This document shows positions 34,400-44,018 of a DNA stretch of 64,000 bases, one piece after another. The translations under genes were made by a program, and so were the position numbers. Every line of letters starts with the position of its first letter. The first letter of the stretch is position 1. Location of the stretch: positions 653,001-717,000 of the forward strand of contig CAJNDS010002823.1 of NCBI GenBank assembly GCA_905221605.1, read 5' to 3'. Origin of the DNA: Symbiodinium natans (lineage: Eukaryota > Sar > Dinophyceae > Suessiales > Symbiodiniaceae). Below the pieces are notes generated by a model. It worked only from the letters and a program-made list of their open reading frames with translations. It was not told the DNA's origin and searched no databases.

Positions 34400-35954
34400 G
34401 GTCATGGGGTTTGGGTCTGGGGCTTATGGACCCTGCCGGTCCACATGTGGGTAGCTCGCTGTATTAGGGGCCCTTGCTGGGTACCCCAAATACTAGGGGG
34501 CGCCTTACGAAAAAGGACCCCAAAAGGGACCACGATTTACAGAACTGGCACCATACGGAGCTTAGAACACGAAGAAGGACCCCCACCGTTTAGATGAACC
34601 CCCCCCCCCCCCCCCACGCCCTAAACCAACACACTAACCATCCTCAGCTTTGGTCTCCTTACCCTAACTAAACCCTGAACCCAAAACCCTAAACCCTGAA
34701 CCCGAACCCCTAAACCCTAAACCCTAAAACCCAAACCCTAAACCCTAAAACCCTAACCCACCCACAAAAATGCGGGGGGCCGTAAACAATTCCTGCAAAC
34801 TCTCGAACTTCGACCTCTCGTCAGCGCAAGGACACCAACATCCTGAGCCAGTGCACCGTAAACTGCAAACCCTAAACCCTAAACCCTAAACCCTAAACCC
34901 TAAACCCTAAACCCTAAACCCTAATCCTGAGCTCATGCCCTGACCGCGTGCCTCAGACTTCGCACCTGGTGGCACATCACGCACACCGTCCTCGAGAAAG
35001 CTGGCTGGACAACGCGGGACGACCCTAAACCCTAAACCCTAAACCCTAAACCCTAAACCCTAAACCCTAAACCCTATGGGCCTTGCTTGGTACACTTGAC
35101 TACACGGAACATACAAGCTCCAGAAGCCCTAAAGCCCCACAAGAAAGCTCCCAAAAAATTGAAAATGCTCCAATAAGCTCCGAAAAATCTCGAATAAAGC
35201 TCCAAAAAAGGCTCCCCAAATCTCCAAAAGCCCCTGTCCTGAACTCGCCATCGTTGACCAAGTTCGTGTACTCCCTGCCCCTGGCCCTGAGCAACTCCGG
35301 GGTTCAAATGGCTCGATGGGGAGCTTAATAATCAAATTGAACAAACCATAATCAAATAAAGAAGAAAAATAAAAAATAAAAGAATATAGTAATAACAAAA
35401 GAAAATAAAAATATAAATAATAATAATAACAACAACATAATCGCATAATACCAACAATAACATAAGAATAAAATAAGAATAAGACGAAGAAGAACACAGA
35501 ATATCAATAATAATAATGATAATGATACCAAATGATGGTAGTAATCATAATACTAGCTATTCCTTCTACTACTAATAATACATAATATCAATAAGTAGGG
35601 TTCTAAGTATCTTAAACAAGCTTTTCTGAATATAGTTTCTATGGGGGGGGGGGGGAACTCATAATTCGTTTTGGAAACTCATGCACTTCTCGAAGGGGGA
35701 GGGAGGGTTAGGTGTGGACGGTGAGGCGTTCATGGGGCTGACACGGCATAATACAGGTTTTTGTATGTGCTGAACAAGGTTGAATAGGGTGTAGGGACTT
35801 TAGGGGTTCGGGGGTTTTGGTTTCGAGGATTTAGGGTTTCCGCCGGTCCAAGAGAAGGAAGCCATAAAGAACGAAGGAAACAAGTAAAGAAAGAAATAAG
35901 AAAAGACAGAGAGAGAGAGAGAGAGAGAGAGACGTACTCTGGAAAGCGCAAGCA
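34400..35954. other. Arrays, poly-C and A-rich low-complexity region
   Basis: C-run at 34600-34615, telomere-like sequence at 34672-34760, arrays at 34868-34924 and 35023-35076, and an A/AAT-rich stretch at 35330-35600 with long open but low-complexity frames on minus. G-run at 35644-35656 and GA microsatellite at 35908-35931. A plus-strand segment at 35083-35300 is open without other support. Confidence 0.45.
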
Positions 35955-36150
35955 TCATTCGTGAGGCCACACGATCTTACAATACTCATCGGAGAGTTTG
36001 GCCAGAGCGCACCCCATTGGCTTGAGTTGGGGCTGTCCATCTTCGCCCCCGCGTGCACAAAACATTGATCCGTTGAGCCTTTCCATCCGCTGGTTGTTAT
36101 AACGTTCGCCCCGTGGCGGGAGCACCCAATTTTTCAATAGTGGTTCATAG
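35955..36150 (-). CDS. Probable exon or gene fragment, unknown protein
   Basis: The minus strand reads HYEPLLKNWVLPPRGERYNN, QRMERLNGSMFCARGGEDGQ and PQLKPMGCALAKLSDEYCKI, ending VWPHE at a TGA (35955-35957). The composition is balanced with W, C, Y and charged residues throughout. An in-frame stop precedes IHYEP and no ATG is near it, so it may be a 3' exon or retro-fragment. No family recognised. Confidence 0.42.
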
Positions 36151-36325
36151 TGGATTCATGGTGCGAGAGAACGCGCCCGAGGCAATAGCCTCGAGAGTGC
36201 TGGACGGCCGAAGACCTCCCCCCCCAAAACCTGCACCATAAACCCTAAACGCCATAGACCCTAAACCAGCCCTAAAGCCCTAAAAGCCCTAACACGCTAA
36301 GACGAACCACGAAACCTCTCCGCGG

Positions 36326-36454
36326 GATAGCTGGGCCAGCCGGCTTCTTTGTCGCTTTGAGCAGGATGGGGCCTGTGCGAAGGAAGAGCTGCACGAGCCC
36401 TCAAACAGAGCATCAAGGCTCCACGTGCCCAGCTTACTGCTTGGTGTTAATTAA
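36326..36454 (+). CDS. Possible short exon, unknown protein
   Basis: A plus frame reads DSWASRLLCRFEQDGACAKE then ELHEPSNRASRLHVPSLLLG and stops at TAA (36452-36454), while another plus frame here has stops. Good coding appearance but only 42 codons. It lies between degenerate telomere-like sequence and a G-rich array. Confidence 0.27.
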   Translation, partial: DSWASRLLCRFEQDGACAKEELHEPSNRASRLHVPSLLLGVN

Positions 36455-36618
36455 AGGGCGGATCTTGCTTCTGACCTAGGGTTTAGGGTCTAAAGAGGAA
36501 GGATGGATCTTAATTCTGAGACCTTTTTTTGCTTGCTTTTTGTGCCGCATGTATGGCTAGCAGTGGACACCTCCGAGCGTCTGATTGGTGACTTTGAACT
36601 TACAGCACAAGGTTGGTT

Positions 36619-36750
36619 CAGGGTTTAGGGAGGGTTTAGGGCTTAGGGCTTAGGGTTTAGGGTTTAGGGTTTAGGGTTTAGGGTTTAGGGTTTAGGGTTT
36701 AGGGTTTAGGGTTTATAAGGGTTTAGGGTTTAGGGTTTAGGGTTTAGGGA
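36619..36750 (+). repeat. Telomere-like (TTTAGGG)n array
   Basis: About 17 heptamers with a few CTTAGGG and one TATAAGGG variant; G-rich strand on plus. Confidence 0.95.
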
Positions 36751-37454
36751 CACCAGACTAAAGACGTCCAGAGACAGGATGGCAACACTTGGATCTCAGG
36801 CAGATCTGGCTGGATCAGCTCTCTGTGAGCAGGCTTTCAAGGTCAGAAACCAGACGGTACTTCAAGTGGAACCCTCAACCCTAATAACCCTAAACCCTAA
36901 ACCCTAAAGCCTAACAGGACACTGGGCAAGGTCAGAAAATCGGTCGAGGGGCGAAGTCAGCTGGAGCTGTGAGCATGCACCATGTCTGAGGATGTTCGAT
37001 GTACTCCCTGGGCCTAATATGCCCCCTGAAGCCTAAACCCGCACAATTCCGCAGACTCTGCCTGAAAGCGTACTCAAATTAGTAGGGGCAACTTTCAACC
37101 CAGAATTACTGGGCATTTCCAAGAATAGAGGTGCTCCTTTTATACCCCGAATACAAGAGAATCCCCTCAAAGGGACTCCCAGAAAGGGTACCCCTACTTT
37201 CGGAAACCCTAAACCCAACACCCTCAATCCCCAAACCACCTAAACCCCAAACCCTAACCCGAAGCCCTAAGCCCTAAGCCCTAAGCCCTAAGCCCTAAGC
37301 CCTAAGCCCATGCGGGATCGCGGCCTGCTTGCTGGAGCAGTTCCCGGGCCCAAGCGTCGAGCTTGTCGTCGCACGAGCTGGGCAAAGGAAGGGCTCAAGG
37401 GGGTTGAACGGTGTAGGGTTTAGGGTTTAGGGTTTCGGGTTTAGGGTTTGGGGT
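36751..37454. other. Intergenic: short arrays and MITE-like element
   Basis: Short C-rich array near 36873-36912, an inverted-repeat-like element at about 37075-37210 with TACCCCTACTTTCGG at the right end, (CCCTAAG)n at about 37260-37308, and G-rich variants at 37413-37490. No supported gene. Confidence 0.4.
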
Positions 37455-37493
37455 TTAGGGTTTAGGCTTTCGGGTTTCGGGTTCAGGGCGGTG

Positions 37494-37740
37494 GCGTAGA
37501 TTTCCTTCTGAAGAAAGAAGGGCTTGGAGACTTCTTCTGGCGTGCATGATACGTGCAACCCAGTCACAAGCGATTGCAAGGAATTTCGCTCGGTAGGGCT
37601 GTTCAGAGGCTTTACATACTGTATACTGCGGTGCTTTCCGCATTTCCAGTCCCTGTGTAGTTTGAAAAAGGTGTTGAACATGCTCCAAAACCCTGACAAT
37701 TGCCATGCTTTTATCGGCACTTGGCTGGCCCCGGGTTGCA
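37494..37740 (-). CDS. Probable exon, helical unknown protein
   Basis: The minus strand reads SADKSMAIVRVLEHVQHLFQ, TTQGLEMRKAPQYTVCKASE, QPYRAKFLAIACDWVARIMH and ARRSLQALLSSEGNLRH, then passes into decayed telomere-like sequence. The amphipathic helical pattern and balanced composition look genuinely coding. A GGGGCCAG acceptor-like site precedes it. An upstream minus-strand segment (37764-37973, ending LEMRRRNKLATVFLFSAGFA and beyond) could be a further exon. No family recognised. Confidence 0.4.
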
Positions 37741-37973
37741 GGATGTGAGGGTACATACCCAGTTCAATATATTGAACCGGCTAATTTCAGGCTGCAGACA
37801 CGAAAGATTGCAGCGAATCCAGCACTGAAAAGAAAGACTGTGGCTAACTTGTTTCTTCTCCGCATCTCCAGCCTCCCCCCCCACCCATCTGCAGACACCA
37901 TGAGGAAAAGCATCGCAGTTTGGGGGGGGGGGGGGGGTGGTGGGGCGGCGGGGAGGGGCGCCTTTGCAAACAC

Positions 37974-39337
37974 ATAGCGCGTTTACGACACGCTAGGAAA
38001 TGATTCCTGTGACGGAGTCCTGCGTGATCTTCCGTTTAAGGAAAGCTTGCAGCTTGCATGGCTGGAAAACAAAAAGCGGAGGGTTGGAGGGGGCGCAACC
38101 CCTTTGCAGACACTTGTCATAACACGCATGACCGGTTTGGAAAGGATGCGTGTGTTGAAAGATCTTCATCTTTAAACTAAGCTAGCACCTTGTAAGGCTT
38201 AACATAGAAGCAGGCGGGGTGGGGCGGGGTGGGTGGGGGGCAGGGGTGGCCGAAACTCCTGATAAAAAAAGAAAACAAAGAAATGGTTTGGTCCACGGGC
38301 TTGGAGATGCTAGAGTGCCAGAACTTTAGGAAGGAAAACTGAGCTAGCCACAGCTAACCAGATCCCGAATCCCTCAACACTCGAAAGCATGAACCTCACA
38401 ACTAAGCAGATCTAAGCTGTGCGCTCCTTTGTTGTCTGGACTCTTCCCCCCACAGGACACACAACCTGCAATCTGTTCCACCTACATGCGCTCTCACCTA
38501 GAGTAAGGCATTAAAGCACGCTTCCTAAAGCCTGCCCTAGACCCCAAACCCTTAACGTCTCAGGCTCTTCTATGTAAGCCCCACACACCCTAGCCATCCT
38601 GTGACTTATACAGGGACAAGCCCTCGAAGACACCAATCCGTCAACGTTGAGGGCGTGCTTGGAGGTTCAAGGATTAGAACTAGGGTACCCAGAGCAAGGA
38701 AAACAAAAAGAACATGTAGACCTTCACCGCCTCTACTTACCCTTCTTCTGACCCAGCTATAGCCATGCATGCACCTCAACTAGGGTTGCAGGCTGCAACT
38801 ATGGCAAAAGACTTAGTGTGCATGCACCCCCCGAAGTGAAAACTCCAAAGCCCCCCAAGCAACATCTTGGGATACAAACATCCAAGAGTCCGAAAACACT
38901 CACCCCTAAACCCTAAACCATCCCGACCATACAGAGCCGAGAACCTGAACTCTCAACCATGAACCCTGAACCCTGAACCCTAAACCCTTGGGCCGCCTGA
39001 GCGCGTCGTGCACTTGCTGTCGCTCGGCCGAGGAGGAGCCCATGAAGCGCCCCTGAGGCTATAGGGTTCTTAGGGGAGGGGGGAGAGGGTTTGGGGTTTG
39101 GGTTTCGGGTTTAGGGGGGGAGGGGGTTCAAGGGGGGTGTAGAACTCAAGGTACCCAAATAATCACCCTAAACCCTAAAACCCCCCACTACTCCCTAAGG
39201 CACCCTAAGCTTCCCTAAGGTTCCCTGGGTGCCTACCCCCCCCCCCCCGGTGGGTGGCTTAAATAGGGTCTATTTGGAAGCTGAGAGTCGTGTTTTGGTG
39301 TGGTAGATAGAAAGGAAAGGGCATGAGAAAGTAGCGA
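37974..39337. other. Unique sequence with G-runs; no recognised gene
   Basis: A longer unique segment (37980-38900) with few telomere-like repeats, followed by short arrays near 38905-38990 and C/G homopolymers at 39237-39248. A weak M1-like copy may lie at about 38660-38780. I see no supported gene. Confidence 0.4.
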
Positions 39338-40400
39338 AAGGAGCTCTTCAATTCCCTTCCTTATCTCCTATGCTCTTTATCTTATTCATTGCAACAGGAG
39401 AAGACAGGAAAAGGGCCTCCATTCCCCTGTTGTTCTTATTTCTTTTGTTTTTGACATTTAGAGGGGAACAGGAGAAGAGAAGGGAAAGAGAAGGAGAGTG
39501 GAGAGATAAAAGGAACACAATGTTAATGGGAAGAGCCAAGAAAAGAATGGAAGAGAGATGAATAAAGGAGAGGGAGAGACAAAACAAGGCGCAAAGAAGA
39601 TGGCACTCTTCTTCATCTATCCTCTCCTCCTTATGTCTCCCTTCCCTCTTTCTTTTCGAAATAAGAAAACAAATTCAGGAAGAAATATGAAAAGGAGAAG
39701 GGTAAGGAAAAGAGCAGAAGAGACAGGCCGAAAAGAGGGTATGATGAAGTATGGCAAGGTCCACGCGCAAGGAGTCACCCTCTGCTTACCCTTCCACTGC
39801 TTTATCATACAAGTTCCTTTCTTGTGGTTTATCAGTTCAAAGGAAACAGAAGGAGAGAAGGGAAAGAGAAGTGAGAGAAGAGAGACAACAAGGAGGCCAT
39901 TTTATTTTTCTGGAAGGGTATTGAAAAGAAGAGAGACAAGAAACAAGGAGACGGGTGGCAGTCTTCTTTATCTATCATCTCTCCCTTCCTTGTCTCTCCC
40001 GTTTCCCTCTATACTTCAAAGGACAAGACTATTCTTGCTCTTCGCAGATCTCTCTCCTCTTCAGGAAGCCCCCTCGCCCGTATTTTGCTTGCTTTCTGAA
40101 ACGACAAGGAAAACAACACATTGAAAGAGAGGAAAGGGAATGAAACAATAGGCAGTGGAGCTCTTCAGTGTCTTTCCCTATCTCTTTTCTTCTTTTTCTT
40201 CTTCATTCAAAAAGGAAAAGAAGCTTCCTTTTGTGTTTTTTTGAGATTTAAAGGAGAACAAGAGAAGGAAGGGAGAGAGAAAGGAGAGAGGAGAGATCAA
40301 AAGGAATGCAATTTTAAGGGGAAGAGCAATGAAAAGAATGGAAGAGAAATGAAGACAGGAGAGGGAGGTGCAAAATCAGTGCAAACATCACCATGCCTAA
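39338..40400. repeat. Purine/pyrimidine-rich dispersed repeat, long copy
   Basis: Alternating purine-rich blocks (GGGGAACAGGAGAAGAGAAG) and pyrimidine-rich blocks (CTTCTTTATCTATCCTCTC). It contains internal partial repeats near 39830, 40140 and 40255. A second copy at 50631-51050 matches its segments 39411-39640 and 39960-40140 with an internal deletion, and a fragment occurs near 55195-55245. The 188-residue open frame at 39558-40124 is very likely non-coding composition. Class unknown. Confidence 0.7.
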
Positions 40401-40751
40401 AATGACATCACCATGCACAAAGTGGACCCTGGAATGTCGATAAGCTACACGACCTTTTGCAATTCCCAGCACCAAAGTCGGCCTAATGGCAAAGAGCCGG
40501 AGATCAAAGCAAAGATGTGACTGCACTATGGAAAAAGCATAGCTTAATGCCCTAACTCAACAAGCTCCAATAAAAAACAAGAGTACACCATTGCTGGATC
40601 TCAAAAGATCGAAGCCAAACAAAGCCCAGGTGTGGGAATGAGGCGGCCTCGGGCCCGGTGCACCCTACGCCTGCCGAGAGACCATTCTGGTAAAGGCAGG
40701 AGTGACCAGCAAGCTCAAAGCTAGTCCAAGCGCCAAAGGCAAGTCAAAGCA
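40401..40751. other. Downstream flank of the EWLW-repeat gene
   Basis: Unique sequence between the purine-rich repeat and the gene's stop codon; 3' UTR or downstream region in minus-strand sense. It contains several copies of plus-strand CAAAG, a motif frequent throughout 40.4-44.1 kb. Confidence 0.4.
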
Positions 40752-41571
40752 TCACTGACTGTTGCGAAAAGCTTTGTAACAGTGACCACAACGATGAATG
40801 TGGGGTTGATCAATGCGATCAAGCTGGAGGCCGCAGTGCCCACTCCCACAAACTTCGCACGGAGACCTGCAGTACCTCACCAGCTTCTCAACCACGATGT
40901 TCTGCTGCGAGGTGCCCAAAGTACGAATGCCACTGCCAGAGCCAGTGCCGGGGGACTGATTGGTGGCTCCCGCGTTCTGTCCAGTGCCATGGGACGAAGT
41001 AGGCAAAGGCTGGGATGGCGGAGCCGGGGGATGGGCCCCCTGTTCTTTGACCATGTGCCAAAGCCATTCTTCCTTGCTGTAGTTCTGGCTCCCCCCCATG
41101 GCGTAGGCAAGGTCAAGGATCTCGGAAAAGTCGTAGGTGGTGCTTTCATCCATCCAAAAACCAAAGCCACTCTTCCGCTGAAGAGGTTTTCTGAGGTTGC
41201 GCCAAAGCTTCCGACATCCAAAGCGTGGCAACAACCATCGAAGCCTTGGTTGCCCCCGACCCTGAGGCCGGCTGGGATGCAGCAGGTTGCTGCGGTCCCG
41301 CGTTGGCGCTGGGGCTAACCATAAGGTACGAGCACCAATGCCAAAGCCATTCTTGACGAGAAAAGGCACCGGCGCGCGACTCGCACGTGTCTAGAATCGC
41401 CCCAAAGGAGCCCGCGTCTTCTGTGGCCCAGTGCCAGAGCCACTCAGCTTCAGTGCCGCCATGCGCCGATGCCCACGAAGCAGCCTCATCCATCCAGTCA
41501 ACCAAGCGCACGAGGTCGATGCTGTCTGTCTGCCCAAAAGCCGAAGGGAGATCCTGCGTGTTCAGTGGCAT
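40752..41571 (-). pseudogene. EWLW-repeat protein, C-terminal part, broken by a one-base frame shift
   Basis: Two overlapping minus-strand frames read as one protein if one base is skipped. The first starts at an ATG at 41571 (context GCAGCCATG, in-frame stop 9 bases upstream): MPLNTQDLPSAFGQTDSIDL, then WMDEAASWASAHGG, EWLWHW, QEWLWHW and AEEWLWF, and stops. The second resumes exactly at WMDESTTYDFSEILDLAYAM, KEEWLWHM, and a Cys/His-rich tail to a stop at 40752. The tail has C-x3-C-x2-C-x3-H-C and then H-x-H-x-C-x-H-C, suggesting zinc binding. The repeat unit is thus WMDE ... EWLW, four EWLW copies in all. The break coincides with an A5 run on plus at 41156-41160. No family recognised. It may be a pseudogene, or intact with an assembly error. 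Confidence 0.6.
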
Positions 41572-42206
41572 GGCTGCAGGCTAGGCGCAAAGAAGAGCGA
41601 AGCCTCAAAAGCCAAAGTGTGCAACCCTCCAAGGTCTTCGGGCCCCAAAGCTCTGAACTCAAACGCACCGACTTGCGCGCTGCAGGTGAAAGCAGTCAAG
41701 CTGCCAAGCTCAAGCATTGACGCTCTGTAAAAGCACTGGGACCGCTATTTGGGCAGACTGAAGCTCTGAGTTAAGGCAAAGTCTGGCCCAAAGCTGAGCT
41801 CCGTCTGCAAAGGAGGTGATCTCCTGGGCCCCCAAGGCCCTGCAACCCCAAAGCTAAAGCGAGCCAGCTCGGAGCGGCGAAGCATGACCAAAGCACTGCA
41901 GGTATGTCAAGCACATGCTTAGAGAAGGGGTTGCCCTGTATGCGCTGTCCTGTCTGACACAAGCTCACCTGCACATCAAGCTCGAAGCAAAGATTCTCTA
42001 GACGCACTGACATGCCAAAGTGAATGCAAGCAAAGCAACATGTTGTAAAAAGAAAAACATGTAAATGTCAACCCTGCGAAGCTCTTGTCCCGTTTTTTAA
42101 GCGTGTGCTCTGCCTGTCAAAGATTAGCAGGAGAAAAGGGCAGCTCGTACGGCCGCCTCCAGTGTTGTCAAAGCCCCTTCAATCTAAATGGAGGGGGCTT
42201 ACGAGC
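41572..42206 (-). pseudogene. Possible middle portion of the same gene or intron
   Basis: Minus-strand frames such as SVRLENLCFELDVQVSLCQT and GNPFSKHVLDIPAVLWSCFA look coding but are not continuous with their neighbours. Either further frame breaks or an intron lies here. The plus-strand CAAAG motif is dense. I cannot set exon limits. Confidence 0.3.
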
Positions 42207-43145
42207 TCAAGATCCAAAGCAGGAGGATCTACGACAAAGGCTGCACCCTTGAGGCCTGGAAGTGCACACCCGCCATTCTGTAAGCAGAAAGGCGCCGCAC
42301 GCAGCTCTGTACGGGCTGCCCTCAAATGCCACCTGGGAGTCAGAGGCCGCACAGGTTTTGGCGCGGTGAGCTGTGCGCTTGGAACACATGAAAAGCAAAG
42401 CTGAATCCTCCTCGGAATCAGAGGCAGAAATTGGTCCCGGGACACTAGCTAGTGCCTCCCCAGTGTCAGCGGCTAGGAACGGAGCCGTGGCTGATGCGTG
42501 CTGCTCGGGGCAAAGAGTCGGAGACAGGCGCGGAGGAAGACAAAGGCTGGAATGCATCAGAGAGTTCCTGGAGGGCCAAAAGTCCTGGTCGGAAACGCTC
42601 AGGAACTGCTGCAGTGCGAGGCACGCCGTCAAAGCGCAGACCCAAGTCCTGGAGTGTACATCCTGTTGGAGTACAACGGGTTTGACTTCAGCCCCAGCTA
42701 CTCTGCAAACACCTGGCACCTTATGCCTCGGCACGCTTGCTGACCTCGGGCAACGCAAAGGGCCTCCTTGTGTAGGGGGCTTAGGGGTTCCAACTGCAGG
42801 GAGCGACTTAGGGCTAGGATGCACAAATGACATACGATGCTGGGAAGGGTAAACGGCATATTCCGAAGCTGATCGGTAAGCAGGCCCGGGCAAAGCACCT
42901 ACCCCAAAGCTGTCGTGACGCAAGCCCTGCTGGGCCTCACCGGTGCAGGCAGAGGGCGAGGCAAAGTTGCGGGTCTGGGTGCCGGGCTTGTTCTGGGACA
43001 GACGGTGCGAAGTGGTGCAGGCACAGGTGAATGCAGAGCCAGCACTTGTGCTCGTGTAGGCATGGACTTGGGACGGGGCCAGGCTGCCACTGCACACGAT
43101 TGCAAAGCGCTTTCCAAGTTTGAGGGTGCAACGACAACCTCCCAA
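42207..43145 (-). pseudogene. Proline/serine-rich middle region of the spliced-leader-bearing gene
   Basis: A minus-strand frame of up to 312 codons. Its convincing part reads QQGLRHDSFGVGALPGPAYR, SASEYAVYPSQHRMSFVHPS and further Pro/Ser-rich sequence. The preceding part of the protein seems to lie in the next frame (42899-43340), which contains IFHFPPTPPGLPVLSQPALD; a PALD-L-EL-SP motif recurs near 42190-42230 (PPALDLELVSPLHLD). This suggests a repeated, probably disordered protein. The frame change falls near a CCC run at about 42930. No domain recognised. Confidence 0.4.
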
Positions 43146-43338
43146 GATAACTTGGATTGGGGAGATTCCAACTCAACATCCAAAGCAGGCTGGCTCAAAA
43201 CTGGAAGTCCAGGTGGAGTGGGAGGGAAGTGAAAGATCTCGCTGGCCTGGCCTGCTGGCTGCTCACCAGGCAAGGTCGCTGCACTGCCAGAGTCACCTGC
43301 GGGTGGCAAAGCATTGTCTTGAGCTTCAGAGGGCCTCT

Positions 43339-43790
43339 TTATACCTCGGTACCTTTTACAGACAAAGGATGCACGAGGAGGGCTGGTCTCACGAAATGCC
43401 GAAGAGGAGGACTCTGCTGCAAAGCATCTATCTGCTCAGCAAAGAAGTAGGGTGTAGGGTCACCCATGACGGGACAGGTGCTGTGCAAAAGCAAAAAGTC
43501 CTCCTGAGAGGTGCTGGCAAGCTGAATGCACAAAGTGAATCAAAGCAGTGAGCTGTGAAGCAACAAAGGAGTGATGATGCTCTAGGGCTCGCAAGCGAGT
43601 GTCCACACGAGACAACTCTTGCTGCAAAGAAACAACTCGCAAAGCCAATGCTTCTCTCACCTCTCTTTCCCCTTCGAGCTCCCTCTCCAGCTCCAAGACA
43701 CAGCTCTCAAGGTCAATGCTTGAACTGATAGGCCCAGACGACGAGTCCAGCTCCGGGGCTGGTTGTTCGAGCAGCGTGCACGACCCCTAA
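43339..43790 (-). pseudogene. N-terminal coiled-coil region of the spliced-leader-bearing gene
   Basis: From a stop at about 43790 the minus strand reads LLEQPAPELDSSSGPISSSI, DLESCVLELERELEGEREVR, then heptad-rich EALALRVVSLQQELSRVDTR with further Leu spacing typical of a coiled coil. It then shifts by one base near a CTTTG at about 43527 to a frame reading SQEDFLLLHSTCPVMGDPTP and YFFAEQIDALQQSPPLRHFV, which ends at 43339. A second one-base change at an A4 run near 43360 (plus TTTT) would continue into YRGIKRPSEAQDNALPPAGD. No ATG is seen at the left end. It lies about 150 bp downstream of the spliced-leader relic at 43934-43951. Confidence 0.48.
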
Positions 43791-43879
43791 TGGGCAAAAC
43801 TTAGAACAGCCACACAAAGCTATCTGTAGTCCTGACAAATTTCAAAGCATATGCCATGTTGCTGCTGTCAAAAGCTCAA

Positions 43880-44018
43880 GAAAATTAAAGCTAGCAAAGC
43901 ACTGCTCTGATGCTGCTCTTGTATGGTGTGTGGCTTGAGCCAAAATGGCTAGAAAATTAAAGCTAGCAAAGCACTGCTCTGATGCTGCTCTTGTGTGGTG
44001 TGTGGCTTGAACCATAAG
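43880..44018 (-). repeat. 72-bp tandem duplication carrying a spliced-leader relic
   Basis: Two units (43880-43951 and 43952 to about 44018), nearly identical over AAAATTAAAGCTAGCAAAGC and the rest. In minus-strand sense each unit begins at or near a spliced-leader end: one has TAGCCATTTTGGCTCAAG, the other a decayed TATGGTTCAAG, both followed by CCACACACCA. Confidence 0.85.
43934..43951 (-). other. Genomic relic of the dinoflagellate spliced leader
   Basis: The minus strand reads TAGCCATTTTGGCTCAAG, identical to the last 18 bases of the 22-base dinoflagellate spliced leader as I know it. Spliced leaders are added to mRNAs in trans, so a leader in genomic DNA upstream of a coding region indicates reverse-transcribed mRNA re-integrated in the genome (established for dinoflagellates). 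Strand and position fit the gene at 43790-40752. Confidence 0.85.

Noticed and set aside
39558-40124. 188-codon plus-strand frame
   Set aside because: Lies in the purine/pyrimidine-rich repeat; composition (K/R/E/G blocks then S/L/P/F blocks) follows the base composition and is not kept in the copy at 50631-51050.
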